Assembly (NCBI GenBank): GCA_029558515.1
Contig: JAKQEM010000041.1
Span: 26,921 to 90,920 of the forward strand
Origin: a bacterium
GTDB lineage: Bacteria; Patescibacteriota; Gracilibacteria; Peribacterales; Peribacteraceae
DNA: 64,000 bases
Direction of reading: 5' to 3'
Shown: piece after piece, positions 53,233-62,030 of the stretch
Layout: every line of letters starts with the position of its first letter
Position numbering within the stretch: the stretch's first letter is position 1
The notes under the pieces: generated by a model
Told to the model about the DNA's origin: nothing
Databases searched by the model: none
The model's input: the letters and a program-made list of their open reading frames with translations, nothing else
Made by a program: the position numbers and the translations under genes

Positions 53233-53817
53233 ATGATGCGACGCTCGTTCACGCTGCTGGAAATGCTCCTCGTGCTGGGCGTCCTTTCGGTGATCGGGGG
53301 CATCGCCACGCCCACCTACCGCGACTATCGCATTCGGAGCGATCTCCACATTGCCGCGGAGCAGGTGAGCCAGGCGCTGTCGCGCGCGCGGATTTTGGCA
53401 CAGACGGGCACGGCCGGGCAGCCGTGGGGTTTTTCGGTGCCGCAGGCGACGATCTTTGCGGGAAAACGCTATGCGGAGCGCATGGTGGAGTACGACGAAT
53501 TGTTCGCTCTGCCCGGGGAAATCGCCCTGTCGGGATTGGGGGAGGTTACGTTCTCGCCGCTCGAAGGCGTGCCCAGCGTCACCGGCTCCATCATTCTCAC
53601 GTCGTTGCGCAATGAGCAGGCAGAGGTGTCGGTGCTCATCGAAAGACAGGGAATCGTCGTGAGCATCGATGACAAACTGACCATTTGTCACTGCGAACCC
53701 GATCCGCCTCTTACGCTCCATGTTCCCGAAGCCGCGTGGCCGGCGCACAGCAATCACGGTGATTACTTGGGAGAGTGTCATGCGCCCGATCCGCGCGTGG
53801 GTTGCAGCAACGAGTAG
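53233..53817 (+). CDS. Prepilin-like protein with Ser at -1 and a CH...HGD..C tail
   Basis: This is a 194-residue protein from ATG 53233 (MMRRSFTLLEMLLVLGVLSV). The type IV prepilin motif is RRS|FTLLEM, with Ser instead of the usual Gly before the cleavage point and Glu at +5. A pilin-type helix and a beta domain follow. The C-terminus carries ICHCEPDPPLTLHVPEAAWP then AHSNHGDYLGEC, a Cys/His pattern shared with the next gene. GGAGG lies about 14 nt upstream of the ATG. It is probably a minor pilin. Confidence 0.85.
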   Translation: MMRRSFTLLEMLLVLGVLSVIGGIATPTYRDYRIRSDLHIAAEQVSQALSRARILAQTGTAGQPWGFSVPQATIFAGKRYAERMVEYDELFALPGEIALSGLGEVTFSPLEGVPSVTGSIILTSLRNEQAEVSVLIERQGIVVSIDDKLTICHCEPDPPLTLHVPEAAWPAHSNHGDYLGECHAPDPRVGCSNE

Positions 53818-53914
53818 AAGGGAGCCATCGTCAAGTGATTTTTCCGTTCCGCCGCGCTCGCGCACGCAAGACGCGATACACTGTGCCGCGTCGTCTTCCC
53901 TTCCATCCCTCCTT

Positions 53915-55366
53915 ATGCGTCGCTCCGGTTTTACTCTCATTGAAATGATCATCGTGCTCGGTGTGCTGGGTGTCACGGCGGGGCTTTCGGTTCCCATCTA
54001 TCGCGATTATCAAATTGAGAGCGATCTCAACCTTGCCACCGAACAAGTGGCGCAAGGCATCGAGCGGGCGCGGTTGCTGTCGCAGGGGGGTGCGGAAGAT
54101 GATGCGTGGGGGTTCTACGTTCCGGCGGGCGTTCTCTACAAAGGAGACAGTTACGAAAACCGCGATCCTGCATTCGACGAAGTGTACCCGATGCCGTCCA
54201 CCATCAAAGTGCGGCCAGGTCTGAATGAAGTGGCCTATTCCAAGGTGGATGGCAGACCGTCGGAGACGGGGGAAGTGACCCTCACCACCATCAATGATGC
54301 GGAGCGCACGATCAACATTGAGGTCTACCAACAATCCATCGCCGTCACGACGCCGGATACGATCACGATTTGCATCGATGGAATGCCGGTGGCCGTCCAG
54401 GAACATGAAGTGCCGACGGACCCCGTATTTCCCGTGGATGGCTCCTGCGAGGCGGTGATCGGTTCTGCATCGTCCGAAGCCGCATCCGAGGGAACGGCTT
54501 CATCGGAAGATGTCGCATCATCCGTTGCGTCTGAAGGAACGACGAATTCCCCCGCCGCATCCGAGGCGGCATCTTCCGTCCCGGCATCCGCAGGAGCGGC
54601 TTCCTCCGTGCTGGTCGTCGGGGGTGGCAGCAGCGTTCCGGGGGACGAAGAAATCACCTGTGATCGGGGCGAGAAACTGATCTGCCACGTGCCGCCGGGC
54701 AATCCCGGCAATCGTCACACGCTCTGCGTCGGTACGTCGGCCTGGCCGGTGCATCGTGCGCATGGAGACACGGAGGGCGCGTGTGCGGAGGAGATTGACG
54801 AGCCGGTATCGGCACCCCTCTGCACGGATCGATTCAGTATTGCCGAGGACGGGTTGATCACGGTGAGGGGTGATCTTGCCGTGACTGTCACCGTGCTCGG
54901 TTCGGAGATCACGTTCGGTGCGGGCGGACCGGAGATCAATGTGGATCTGTCGTACAAGGTGAATGGGAACAAATGGAAGAGTCTCTTCCAGGGTAAAGAC
55001 GTGGATGGCGGAGAGAGCGAGGTGACGCCCGAGATTCCGGCCGGTGCGAGCTTCGCAGTGAACATGCACGGAAAGTACAAGCAGCGCAACTGGCTGCGGT
55101 TCCAGGAATCTTACACCACAAACGACGAGACCGGACACTTCAGCGTCTTCCGCAACGGCGCACCGCTGCCCAATTACCCTGCGTTCGGAGGACAGCAGGA
55201 GCTGGCATCGTTCCTGGATGGGTACCTGACGGAAGACGGGAAGGTGTCGATCGGCCAGTACGATGTGCTGCTCTTGGGAGAGCTGGGTGCGTCACTCACG
55301 GGTGAATCGGCGGACTTCCAGGACATCGTCGTCCTCCTGCAGTTCGGCCAGCCGACCTGCGAATGA
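53915..55366 (+). CDS. Large prepilin-like protein with CHxPPGNP...HGD..C module and C-terminal beta domain
   Basis: This is a 483-residue protein from ATG 53915 (MRRSGFTLIEMIIVLGVLGV) with a canonical G|FTLIE prepilin motif. The pilin-like N-terminal region (about 1-175) is similar to that of the preceding gene (IYRDYQIESDLNLATEQVAQ). A Ser/Ala/Glu-rich linker (about 180-240) leads to KLICHVPPGNPGNRHTLCVG and WPVHRAHGDTEGAC, a Cys/His module, then a beta domain (about 300-483). It looks like an extended tip or adhesive pilin. The upstream part of the open frame overlaps the previous gene and is not coding. Confidence 0.85.
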   Translation: MRRSGFTLIEMIIVLGVLGVTAGLSVPIYRDYQIESDLNLATEQVAQGIERARLLSQGGAEDDAWGFYVPAGVLYKGDSYENRDPAFDEVYPMPSTIKVRPGLNEVAYSKVDGRPSETGEVTLTTINDAERTINIEVYQQSIAVTTPDTITICIDGMPVAVQEHEVPTDPVFPVDGSCEAVIGSASSEAASEGTASSEDVASSVASEGTTNSPAASEAASSVPASAGAASSVLVVGGGSSVPGDEEITCDRGEKLICHVPPGNPGNRHTLCVGTSAWPVHRAHGDTEGACAEEIDEPVSAPLCTDRFSIAEDGLITVRGDLAVTVTVLGSEITFGAGGPEINVDLSYKVNGNKWKSLFQGKDVDGGESEVTPEIPAGASFAVNMHGKYKQRNWLRFQESYTTNDETGHFSVFRNGAPLPNYPAFGGQQELASFLDGYLTEDGKVSIGQYDVLLLGELGASLTGESADFQDIVVLLQFGQPTCE

Positions 55367-55419
55367 GCGTCCCCGCGCTTCCGGCCCCTTCCTTCGGCAG
55401 TACCAGTTGACGTCCGTTC

Positions 55420-56907
55420 ATGCGTTGTCCATTCTTCCATCGCCGGCGGCGCGGATTCATGCTTTTGGAGGTGATGCTCGGAATTGGCTTGCTGGGGACA
55501 TTTCTCAGCGGCATCGGTCTGAGTATGCTCCTGGGGCAGGAGAATACCATCATGGCGGGCGACCGCATTCACGCCGTTCGACTCTCACAACGTGCGTTGG
55601 AAGCCGCCCGGGCCCTGCGCGATACGGACTTCGGCGTACTGGAGAACGAAGCGGGAAATGTGCGCGGAGTGGCGATTGATGAAGGAACAGGCGTGTGGAC
55701 GCTGACGCCGGAACCCGTGACCGATGCGCAGGGCTTCCGCACGGCTCTTTCGATCACGCAGGCGGGTGACGATTCGCTGCGTCTCCGGGCGGAGACGAAG
55801 TGGAAGCGCGGATACAATCGCTCGGGCAGCGTTCTCCTCATCAGTGAACTCACCGACTGGCGCGCGCCGCCCGCCGTGGGGGATTGGGGTACCGTGATCG
55901 TGCAGGGGAGCGGTTCCATCGCAGGCGTCACGCCGCTGTTTTCCGCCGCGGCGCTCCAAGGAGACTATCTCTTCGCCACGAGCGAGGAGGAGGACGGGCT
56001 CTACGTCATTGATCTCTCGTCGCTTTCCAATCCACAGTTGGCGACGTCCGTCGATCTGGGCGCCGCAGGGTTGGATCTTGCGGTGCGCGGCGAACGGCTC
56101 TACGTGTTGACGGATGATGTTGCCGGAGAGTTGAAAGTGTATGACATCACCCATCCCGCGTTGCTTTCCGGTACGACGGCACCCGTGACAACATACAATC
56201 TGCAGAGGGAGGCGCGCGGCCGCTCGCTTGCGCTCCGCGGGGATCGGATGCTCGTCGGTGCGGCGTACGATGCGGAGGAAGGAATCAAGGAACTGTATCT
56301 CCTCGACATTGCTGATCCGGATCAATTGGCGCTGGTGAATGCCGCTTCCACTCTTGATGTCACCGCCGATGTTCTTTCGATCGCCGTCTCCGGCACGTCG
56401 GCGCTCTTGGCTACTTCCGATGTCAACGTTCCGATCCGCGCGGCGGACGCGCGAGAAACCTCTTTCTCTCTTCCCGACGGCGAATCGTACAATCCATTGG
56501 ATGATTTGCCCGGTACGCACATTGCGGCAGCAGCCGGTGTTGCGATGCTCGGGCGATCGGGAATCAAGGATCTGATGCGTGTGACGATGTCTCCCGCCGG
56601 GTTCGTGCCGCCCGTTGTTCCGCCGGATCCCGCACCGCCCACCCACGATATCGGGGGTGATGTGAGAGACTTGGCCATGGACTCCACGGCGTGCGTGGCA
56701 TTCGTCGCCGTCGGCAATAACGAGGGAGGGAAGGAATTTCAGGCGGTGCGCATCGGGGGGAGCATGTCGGATTTGGGATGGCTCGACAGGGATGCGGGCG
56801 ACGGACGTGTCGTCGTCTACGACACCGATCGTGATCGTGCGTACATGCTGACGGACGGCGCATGGTACGTGTTGCGTCCCGGCTCCGCTTCCCTCACATG
56901 CCCGTGA
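55420..56907 (+). CDS. Prepilin-like protein fused to an LVIVD-type beta-propeller
   Basis: This is a 495-residue protein. The prepilin motif is RRRRG|FMLLEVMLGIGLLGTFL. After about 150 residues of pilin-like sequence a repeat region begins: LQGDYLFATSEEEDGLYVID, LAVRGERLYVLTDDVAGELK, LALRGDRMLVGAAYDAEEGI and IAVSGTSALLATSDVNVPIR, which resemble LVIVD/propeller blades. PilY1-like tip adhesins carry propellers, but fusion to a pilin N-terminus is uncommon. It is probably a tip or minor pilin. The next gene overlaps its stop. Confidence 0.8.
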   Translation: MRCPFFHRRRRGFMLLEVMLGIGLLGTFLSGIGLSMLLGQENTIMAGDRIHAVRLSQRALEAARALRDTDFGVLENEAGNVRGVAIDEGTGVWTLTPEPVTDAQGFRTALSITQAGDDSLRLRAETKWKRGYNRSGSVLLISELTDWRAPPAVGDWGTVIVQGSGSIAGVTPLFSAAALQGDYLFATSEEEDGLYVIDLSSLSNPQLATSVDLGAAGLDLAVRGERLYVLTDDVAGELKVYDITHPALLSGTTAPVTTYNLQREARGRSLALRGDRMLVGAAYDAEEGIKELYLLDIADPDQLALVNAASTLDVTADVLSIAVSGTSALLATSDVNVPIRAADARETSFSLPDGESYNPLDDLPGTHIAAAAGVAMLGRSGIKDLMRVTMSPAGFVPPVVPPDPAPPTHDIGGDVRDLAMDSTACVAFVAVGNNEGGKEFQAVRIGGSMSDLGWLDRDAGDGRVVVYDTDRDRAYMLTDGAWYVLRPGSASLTCP

Positions 56908-57326
56908 TGCACGCTTCCTCCCGCCCCGGCTACGTCTTCCTGCTTGCGGTCCTCGGCGTGGGCATCATCGTGTCGACCACGTCGTTCTCTCTGATGCTCC
57001 TGGGATGGGCGGCGGAACAGAACGGCAAAGCGTTGGAACAGGCGGCGCAAGCGTTGGCCAACGCACAGGCCTGCGCGGAGCAGGCGCTCTTTGCACTGCG
57101 GGAGGATTCCGGCTACGGCGGGAGTGAGCTGCAGACATTCGAACGGGGGTCCTGCACCATCGAGGCGATTTGCGGAAGCGGCAATACGGATCGTCTGCTT
57201 CGTATCACGGGCATGCACGGAGAGAGTACGCGTCGCCTCGAGATCGCAATCGATCAGCTGCTCCCCGCAACGAGCGTCCGTACGTGGACCGAGGTGGCAT
57301 CCTTTCCCGTCCCGCTCTGTCCGTGA
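56898..57326 (+). CDS. PilX/PilV-like minor pilin
   Basis: This is a 142-residue protein from ATG 56898 (MPVMHASSRPGYVFLLAVLG); ATG 56907 is an alternative. The N-terminus has RPG|YVFLLAVLGVGIIVSTTS, a pilin-like hydrophobic helix preceded by Gly, but Glu at +5 is missing (Leu), as in GspK/PilX-like initiators. A helical region (GKALEQAAQALANAQACAEQ) follows. It overlaps the genes on both sides by 4-10 nt, so it is translated in the operon. Confidence 0.7.
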   Translation: MPVMHASSRPGYVFLLAVLGVGIIVSTTSFSLMLLGWAAEQNGKALEQAAQALANAQACAEQALFALREDSGYGGSELQTFERGSCTIEAICGSGNTDRLLRITGMHGESTRRLEIAIDQLLPATSVRTWTEVASFPVPLCP

Positions 57327-57961
57327 CGATCTTCCCGCGCAGTCATCGGGGCGCCACGCTGATCGAATTGATTCTCTATATGGGCATTCTTGGTCTCGTG
57401 GCGATCCTCACGATTCCGCTCCTGTTCTCCAGTGCGGAGAATCGCATGCTCCAGCAGACAATCGCGCTCGTGGAATTGAACGGTACGCAGGCGGTGCAGA
57501 CCGTCACCTTACGGATTCGTGCAGCCGAGCGCATCGTGCATCCGGCCAAGGGGCAGACCGGTTCGTATCTGGCGCTGCAAATGGGCAGTGAGGAGGAGAG
57601 TCCCGTGCTCATCGGCGTGGATGACGGACGGGTGACTGTCATTGAGCATACATTGCGTGAGTCGATCACTTCGGCGCAGGTGGCGGTGCAAAATTTTGAA
57701 GTGCGCAATACGTCGGTGTCCGATGATCGTCCCAGTGTTGCGATCACCTTCCGCGTGTCGCGCACCATCCGGCTGCAACAACCCCGTTCGTACCATCGGG
57801 ATTTTGCAACCGCCATCTCCCTCTCGCCCGTGGATGTGCTCGCCGAACGCATGTGTGCATCCTGCGCACCGCCCGCCTGCACCGATCCGCTCAATGTAAG
57901 ATGGCAGGTGTGTCAGGAAGGATTCTGCCGACAGGCGACTACCACGTTGATGTGTGAGTGA
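57323..57961 (+). CDS. PilW/GspJ-like minor pilin
   Basis: This is a 212-residue protein from GTG 57323, overlapping the previous stop as GTGA. The prepilin motif is HRG|ATLIELILYMGILGLVAIL with Glu at +5. Downstream sequence includes TIALVELNGTQAVQTVTLRI and a C-terminal Cys-rich tail (CASCAPPAC...CQEGFC). The ATG at 57170 in the same frame would read through the previous gene and is rejected. Confidence 0.82.
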   Translation: MTIFPRSHRGATLIELILYMGILGLVAILTIPLLFSSAENRMLQQTIALVELNGTQAVQTVTLRIRAAERIVHPAKGQTGSYLALQMGSEEESPVLIGVDDGRVTVIEHTLRESITSAQVAVQNFEVRNTSVSDDRPSVAITFRVSRTIRLQQPRSYHRDFATAISLSPVDVLAERMCASCAPPACTDPLNVRWQVCQEGFCRQATTTLMCE

Positions 57962-58030
57962 TGGTATGAAACTCATAACTTGTCACCGTTCACATGAGCG
58001 TCAAGCGGAAAAAACGCACGCAATCGTGAA

Positions 58031-58040
58031 CTTGGTATAC
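58031..58040 (+). promoter_or_regulatory. Extended -10 promoter of the major pilin gene
   Basis: TTGGTATACT, an extended -10 element, 61 bp before the pilin ATG. The histidine kinase promoter has the almost identical TTGGTATAAT. Confidence 0.5.
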
Positions 58041-58101
58041 TACGAGCCACGGAAGAACGGCGGGGCCGTTCCATCTTTCTTTCTTTTCTCCCCCCTTTTT
58101 T

Positions 58102-58617
58102 ATGCACAAGGCCTTCCACGCACGACGAGGGTTCACGTTGATTGAGCTGCTCCTCGTGATCGGCATCATTGCCATTCTTGCCTCCATCGTGATCGTCGCG
58201 ATCAACCCGACGAAGCAGCTGGGAGACGCACGAAATTCGCAGCGCCGCAGTGATGTGAACACCATCCTCAGCGCCGTGTATCAGTACGCGATCGATAACA
58301 GCGGTAACTATCCGCCGGATCTCCGGGATAGCGTTGCCGGAACCCGGTATGAAATTTGTGTGTGTGAGGCAGGGGATTGTGCAAGTACGGGTGCGACTCT
58401 TCCGGGCGAATGTGGGACGGATGTGGCGGGAGCGTCCCTCGTCAATCTCCGTGAACTCACCGGTTCCTACCTGCTCGCGCTTCCCAAAGATCCTCGCTTT
58501 GCATCAGGCGCCAGCACGGAGTACACCATCAGCAGAACGGCCAGCAATCGCATCGAAGTGTGTTCCCTCATGGTCGAACCTCTGGGGAGTGCAGATGAAA
58601 TCTGCGTTACGCGGTAA
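58102..58617 (+). CDS. pilA: Major type IV pilin-like protein
   Basis: This 171-residue protein has the classic prepilin start MHKAFHARRG|FTLIELLLVI and GIIAILASIVIVAINPTKQL, the most typical of the six prepilins here. The globular part holds QRRSDVNTILSAVYQYAIDN and four paired Cys (ICVCEAGDC...GEC, EVCSLM, EICVTR), probably disulfides. It has its own promoter and is followed by a terminator, which suits a highly expressed major subunit. Confidence 0.9.
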   Translation: MHKAFHARRGFTLIELLLVIGIIAILASIVIVAINPTKQLGDARNSQRRSDVNTILSAVYQYAIDNSGNYPPDLRDSVAGTRYEICVCEAGDCASTGATLPGECGTDVAGASLVNLRELTGSYLLALPKDPRFASGASTEYTISRTASNRIEVCSLMVEPLGSADEICVTR

Positions 58618-58638
58618 GCGGTTTCTTGTGAGTATTTG

Positions 58639-58668
58639 GCACCGCTCCGATGACCATCGGGGCGGTGC
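58639..58668 (+). terminator. Terminator after the major pilin gene
   Basis: GCACCGCTCCGATG pairs with CATCGGGGCGGTGC over 14 positions (one G-U) around an AC loop, followed by a T-rich stretch. Confidence 0.65.
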
Positions 58669-58694
58669 TTCTGTCTGGCGAAAAATCGTCTTTT

Positions 58695-58704
58695 TTGGTA
58701 TAAT
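58695..58704 (+). promoter_or_regulatory. Extended -10 promoter of the histidine kinase gene
   Basis: TTGGTATAAT with a T-run upstream, 24 bp before the histidine kinase ATG; no clear -35. Confidence 0.5.
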
Positions 58705-58728
58705 GGAAAGGAAAAACACACATTCTGC

Positions 58729-60996
58729 ATGCCTGCGACTCCTCCGCTCCGCTTAGTCCCCGCTCCGGCACTGTCCCTGCAGACGCGCATCGTCTCGCAG
58801 ACCGTCATTCTGACGGCGTTCGTCGTGGTCGTGCTCACCACGCTCTCCTTCTGGATCGCGCGGACCTTATTGGAGCAATCCGTTCGGTCGCAGCTTCTCA
58901 CGCTCTCCGTCGTCTCGGAGGATGCTCTGAGCAGCACAGTGCGAAGCTACCGCGAACGGGCATCTTTTACGGCGATGCGGGAAGATGTGCGGACGTGGGT
59001 GAGCCGCGGGGAGACCACCGGTGCGATCACACCGCTGTTTCATGCTCTGAGAGAGGAGGAGCCGGCGCTACTGGGGATGGCGTTTTTCAACGGTCGCGGG
59101 GAGCGGACGGGTACCGGAGGAGAGACGGACGGACTGAGGTGGGACGGCATCCCCCGTTCCTCTCTCATCCCCCGTCTCACGGATCGGGGGTGGGAGAGCG
59201 TGGACATTCTCGTGCCGGTGCGGCAGGGAGAACGCGTTGCGGGTGCGGTTGCGATGCGCTTTGACGCGCGCGATGCGCTCCGGCCGATTGTGACCGTTGT
59301 TCCGTCGCTCGGCCCCACGGCACGGCTGGCCTTTCTCCCCCCCGAGGAAAGCGGTGTGAGTGTGATCCTCTCGTCGTTGCAGCCGGAAGAATCCTTCACG
59401 CTCACGTTGGGAGAAGCGGAGGATCTTCGACAACGGCGGACCCTGATGATGGACGGCGGTGTGGGGCGCAGGGAGAACGAGCGCGGACGCGATACGCTGG
59501 CGGCCTACCGGCCTCTGCCGGTTCTGGGGTGGGGCATGCTCGTTGAGGTGGAACGTCGCGATGCGCTCTCCGCCGTGCGGCGACTCGCTCTCGCCCATGC
59601 GGCGGCGGGCACGATGCTGCTGGTCTTTGCCGGAACGCTCGCATTGCTGCTCGCCAGGCAGGTGACGCAGCCACTGCGCAGTCTCACCGCTTCGGTCCGG
59701 CGACTGGGACCAGGACAGTGGACGGTGCAAAGGACGGTGACAACGGAGGACGAAGTCGGCGTACTGGAGCGAGTATTCGTAGATCTCTCGGTGCGATTGC
59801 GACGCCTGTACGATCATCTGGAAGAGGAAATTGCGCTGCGTACCGATGCGTTGAAGAAGCAGTATGTGCTCGACCGCGCCATTCTCACGACGATCGCCTA
59901 CGGAATCATCACCGTGGATCGCACCGGCAAGGTGACCGGCTGCAATCCGGCTGCCGTTTCGATGCTCGGTATCACCGAGGAAGAGATGCGGGGCAGGGCG
60001 GCTTCCGATGTGCTGTTCCTCTGTTGGAACGACGGGGAGGCACACGGGGAGCATCCTCTCGGGGTGACTTTGAAGAGGCGTGCTCTCGTCCGGTCTCCGG
60101 CGGGGGCGTTCGAGAACGTGCGTCGTGCGGATGGGTCACTGCTGCCCGTGACGTACATAGCAAGCCCGCTCCTGGCAGGAAAGCATCTGTTCGGCGGCAT
60201 CATCGTCTTTCAGGACGTTACGGAGGAGCGCAGATTGGAGGAACGAAAATCGGAATTCGTCACGCTTGCGAGCCACCAGCTGCGCACGCCGCTCGCTTCT
60301 CTGCAGTGGTACGTGGAACTGCTCGCTGACGAAAAGAAATCGCTCACCTCGGCGCAGCGCGGGTACCTGGTCGAGATGCGACGCGCGAGTGATCGCATGT
60401 TGTCGCTGCTCACGACGCTCCTCCATGCCGCACAGTACGAGGGAAAGGGCGTGCAGCCAGCCATCCGGGATGTCGATCTCTCCGCGCTTGCTTCGGATGC
60501 GCACGGGGAGTGCAAAGCGTTCGCGCAAGAATCCGGTGTGTCCTGCACGTTCACCGGGCCGAAGCAGCCGCTCATGGTACGGAGTGATCCGGTTCTCCTG
60601 AAGATCATCCTGCAAAATCTCCTCAGCAATGCCGTGAAATATTCGTCGTACCGTCGGAAGGGGCGGGTGGCGCTCACGGTGGGGGCGCGGCGTGGCGGTG
60701 TGGTGATCCGCGTGGAGGACACCGGTATCGGCATTCCCAAGGCGGAGCAGAAACGCATCTTCGAACGCTTCTTCCGTGCCGATAACGTCCGCAAGTTCGA
60801 CACCGACGGCAACGGGCTGGGCCTTTCCATCTGCAAGTCCATCGTTGAGCGTCTGGGCGGAACCATCACATTCACCTCCAAAGAAAACGCGGGTACCACC
60901 TTCACGGTTGTGTTGCCGGGAGCGGTGAAATCCTCTGCCGACAAGAAATCCACGAGGCAGAGGAAGAGGGACGGGGGACTAAGGACTAAGGACTAA
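58729..60996 (+). CDS. Membrane sensor histidine kinase (sensor, HAMP, PAS, HisKA, HATPase)
   Basis: This 755-residue protein has a first membrane segment (TVILTAFVVVVLTTLSFWIA), an extracytoplasmic sensor of about 250 residues, a second segment (AAAGTMLLVFAGTLALLLAR), a HAMP linker (VTQPLRSLTASVRRLGPGQW) and a PAS domain with LDRAILTTIAYGIITVDRTG. The H-box is FVTLASHQLRTPLASLQWYV (His at about 520), the N-box LLKIILQNLLSNAVKYSS, the G1 VEDTGIGIPKAEQKRIFERF and the G2 GNGLGLSICKSIVERLGG. The receiver protein at 49532 may be its partner. The last residues GLRTKD and the stop come from heptamer repeats. Confidence 0.95.
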   Translation: MPATPPLRLVPAPALSLQTRIVSQTVILTAFVVVVLTTLSFWIARTLLEQSVRSQLLTLSVVSEDALSSTVRSYRERASFTAMREDVRTWVSRGETTGAITPLFHALREEEPALLGMAFFNGRGERTGTGGETDGLRWDGIPRSSLIPRLTDRGWESVDILVPVRQGERVAGAVAMRFDARDALRPIVTVVPSLGPTARLAFLPPEESGVSVILSSLQPEESFTLTLGEAEDLRQRRTLMMDGGVGRRENERGRDTLAAYRPLPVLGWGMLVEVERRDALSAVRRLALAHAAAGTMLLVFAGTLALLLARQVTQPLRSLTASVRRLGPGQWTVQRTVTTEDEVGVLERVFVDLSVRLRRLYDHLEEEIALRTDALKKQYVLDRAILTTIAYGIITVDRTGKVTGCNPAAVSMLGITEEEMRGRAASDVLFLCWNDGEAHGEHPLGVTLKRRALVRSPAGAFENVRRADGSLLPVTYIASPLLAGKHLFGGIIVFQDVTEERRLEERKSEFVTLASHQLRTPLASLQWYVELLADEKKSLTSAQRGYLVEMRRASDRMLSLLTTLLHAAQYEGKGVQPAIRDVDLSALASDAHGECKAFAQESGVSCTFTGPKQPLMVRSDPVLLKIILQNLLSNAVKYSSYRRKGRVALTVGARRGGVVIRVEDTGIGIPKAEQKRIFERFFRADNVRKFDTDGNGLGLSICKSIVERLGGTITFTSKENAGTTFTVVLPGAVKSSADKKSTRQRKRDGGLRTKD

Positions 60997-61038
60997 GGAC
61001 TAAGGATGGACGAAGGACGAAGGACTAAGGACGAGGGA
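60976..61038. repeat. Heptamer array at the end of the histidine kinase gene
   Basis: Nine units, 63 bp: GGACTAA four times, GGATGGA, CGAAGGA twice, CTAAGGA, CGAGGGA. The third unit ends in the TAA stop codon (60994-60996). tRNA-Thr follows two bases later. Confidence 0.85.
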
Positions 61039-61039
61039 A

Positions 61040-61114
61040 TGGAGCCACCGGGGAGAATCGAACTCCCGACCTACTCATTACAAGTGAGTTGCTCTACCGC
61101 TGAGCTACGGTGGC
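61040..61114 (-). tRNA. tRNA-Thr (anticodon UGU)
   Basis: On the minus strand the acceptor stem starts GCCACCG (61114) and its partner GGTGGC is followed by T and an encoded CCA (61042-61040). The anticodon arm ACTCA-CTTGTAA-TGAGT carries TGT; the T-arm holds GAGTTCGATTCTC. The length is 75 nt. Confidence 0.96.
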
Positions 61115-61158
61115 GCGATGATGGAAGCGATGTGATAAGGATCAGATACTCAACCACT

Positions 61159-61196
61159 GCCTGTCCGCCGTAGTCCGCCGCGGCGGACGAAGGTGG
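61159..61196 (-). repeat. 38-bp palindromic mobile repeat, copy 1
   Basis: The element contains the core TCCGCCGCGGCGGA and reads in inverse orientation to the copy at 63889-63926, from which it differs by one base. It lies between tRNA-Thr and rnpB. Confidence 0.75.
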
Positions 61197-61290
61197 AAGC
61201 TAAAGCGGCGATCCGGGTCAACTCTACAATCCAAATCAAAAAAACCCAAGTAGTACATTGCACAATGATCAGAGAAATGCGACAATGGAC

Positions 61291-61756
61291 GGACCGCTCT
61301 TTCGATGATCGCCCAGCACCCTTGGGGCATCGTATCGTCACTTTGCGCGCTGGCGCGCAATGCCTCAAGGGTGCTGGGAGGAACGTCCGGGCTCCACCGG
61401 AACGCCATGCGGGTAACACCCGTCGCCGCGTCATATATTCGGCAAAGGCGCGGCAGGACCAGTGCCACAGAGACGAACTTCGTTTTCGGTTTCGGCCGAG
61501 GATGGAGGTGAAACGCCCCGGGAACCGGGGATCGTGCAATACACGTGTATGCATGATCGGTAAACTCATGGTGGAGCAAGGAGGAAATGGGTGCAGGAAT
61601 CAAGCGATGGTTCCGTCGCTCCCCGCACCCCTCCGCACCGTTTGCTTGCATGCAAGCGACGAGAAGCGATCGGCAACGGTCGCTCCAGAGAGATGATCAT
61701 CTCGCGCGGGCTTCGCACCCCGCGTCAGACAGAACCCGGCGTACGGAGGGCGGCAG
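61291..61756 (+). ncRNA. rnpB: RNase P RNA
   Basis: The conserved regions occur in order: GGAGGAACGTCCGGGCTCC (5' P4 strand; consensus has GAAAGT), ACCAGTGCCACAGAGAC, GGAGGTGAAACG, TCGGTAAACTC with GGAGCAAGG, and AGACAGAACCCGGCG (3' P4 strand). P1 pairs CCGCTCTT (61294-61301) with GAGGGCGG (61746-61753). P3 is the strong hairpin with CAGCACCCTT / AAGGGTGCTG. RNase P removes tRNA 5' leaders. All open frames through this region are incidental. Confidence 0.92.
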
Positions 61757-61763
61757 CGCAATC

Positions 61764-61789
61764 AAGGAATCCGCAAGGGTTCCTTTTTT
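61764..61789 (+). terminator. Terminator of rnpB
   Basis: AAGGAATCC and GGGTTCCTT form a stem around GCAA, followed by six T residues. Confidence 0.8.
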
Positions 61790-61797
61790 GAAGGAGG

Positions 61798-62030
61798 GGG
61801 TATTGGGTATTGGAGGCTTTCCTTGTCCGGCGATTGAAATCGCCGGTTAACGTGAGGCCTATTTTGCCAAGACCGTACGTTAACCGCCGACTTTAGTCGG
61901 CGGTGACAGGAAGAGAAAACCGGGCGAATTCATTCGCCCTTCAATACACTTCCTGTAGATAGCACTCCTCACCCTTCGACTCCCCCTCGACAAGCTCGGG
62001 GTCGCTCAGGGTGAATCCTGCACAAACCCA
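61798..62030. repeat. Cluster of heptamer and palindromic repeats between rnpB and the zinc-ribbon gene
   Basis: Two GGGTATT units (61798-61811) are followed by three perfect small hairpins at 61827-61846 (CCGGCGATT/AATCGCCGG), 61884-61903 (CCGCCGAC/GTCGGCGG) and 61922-61939 (GGGCGAAT/ATTCGCCC), an outer pair GGTTAACGT/ACGTTAACC, and a CCCTTCGACT...GCTCAGGG palindrome (61976-62011). No gene is present. Confidence 0.65.

Noticed and set aside
61142..61696. Several overlapping ORFs of 130-170 codons
   Set aside because: They all lie in RNase P RNA, whose conserved core explains the sequence.
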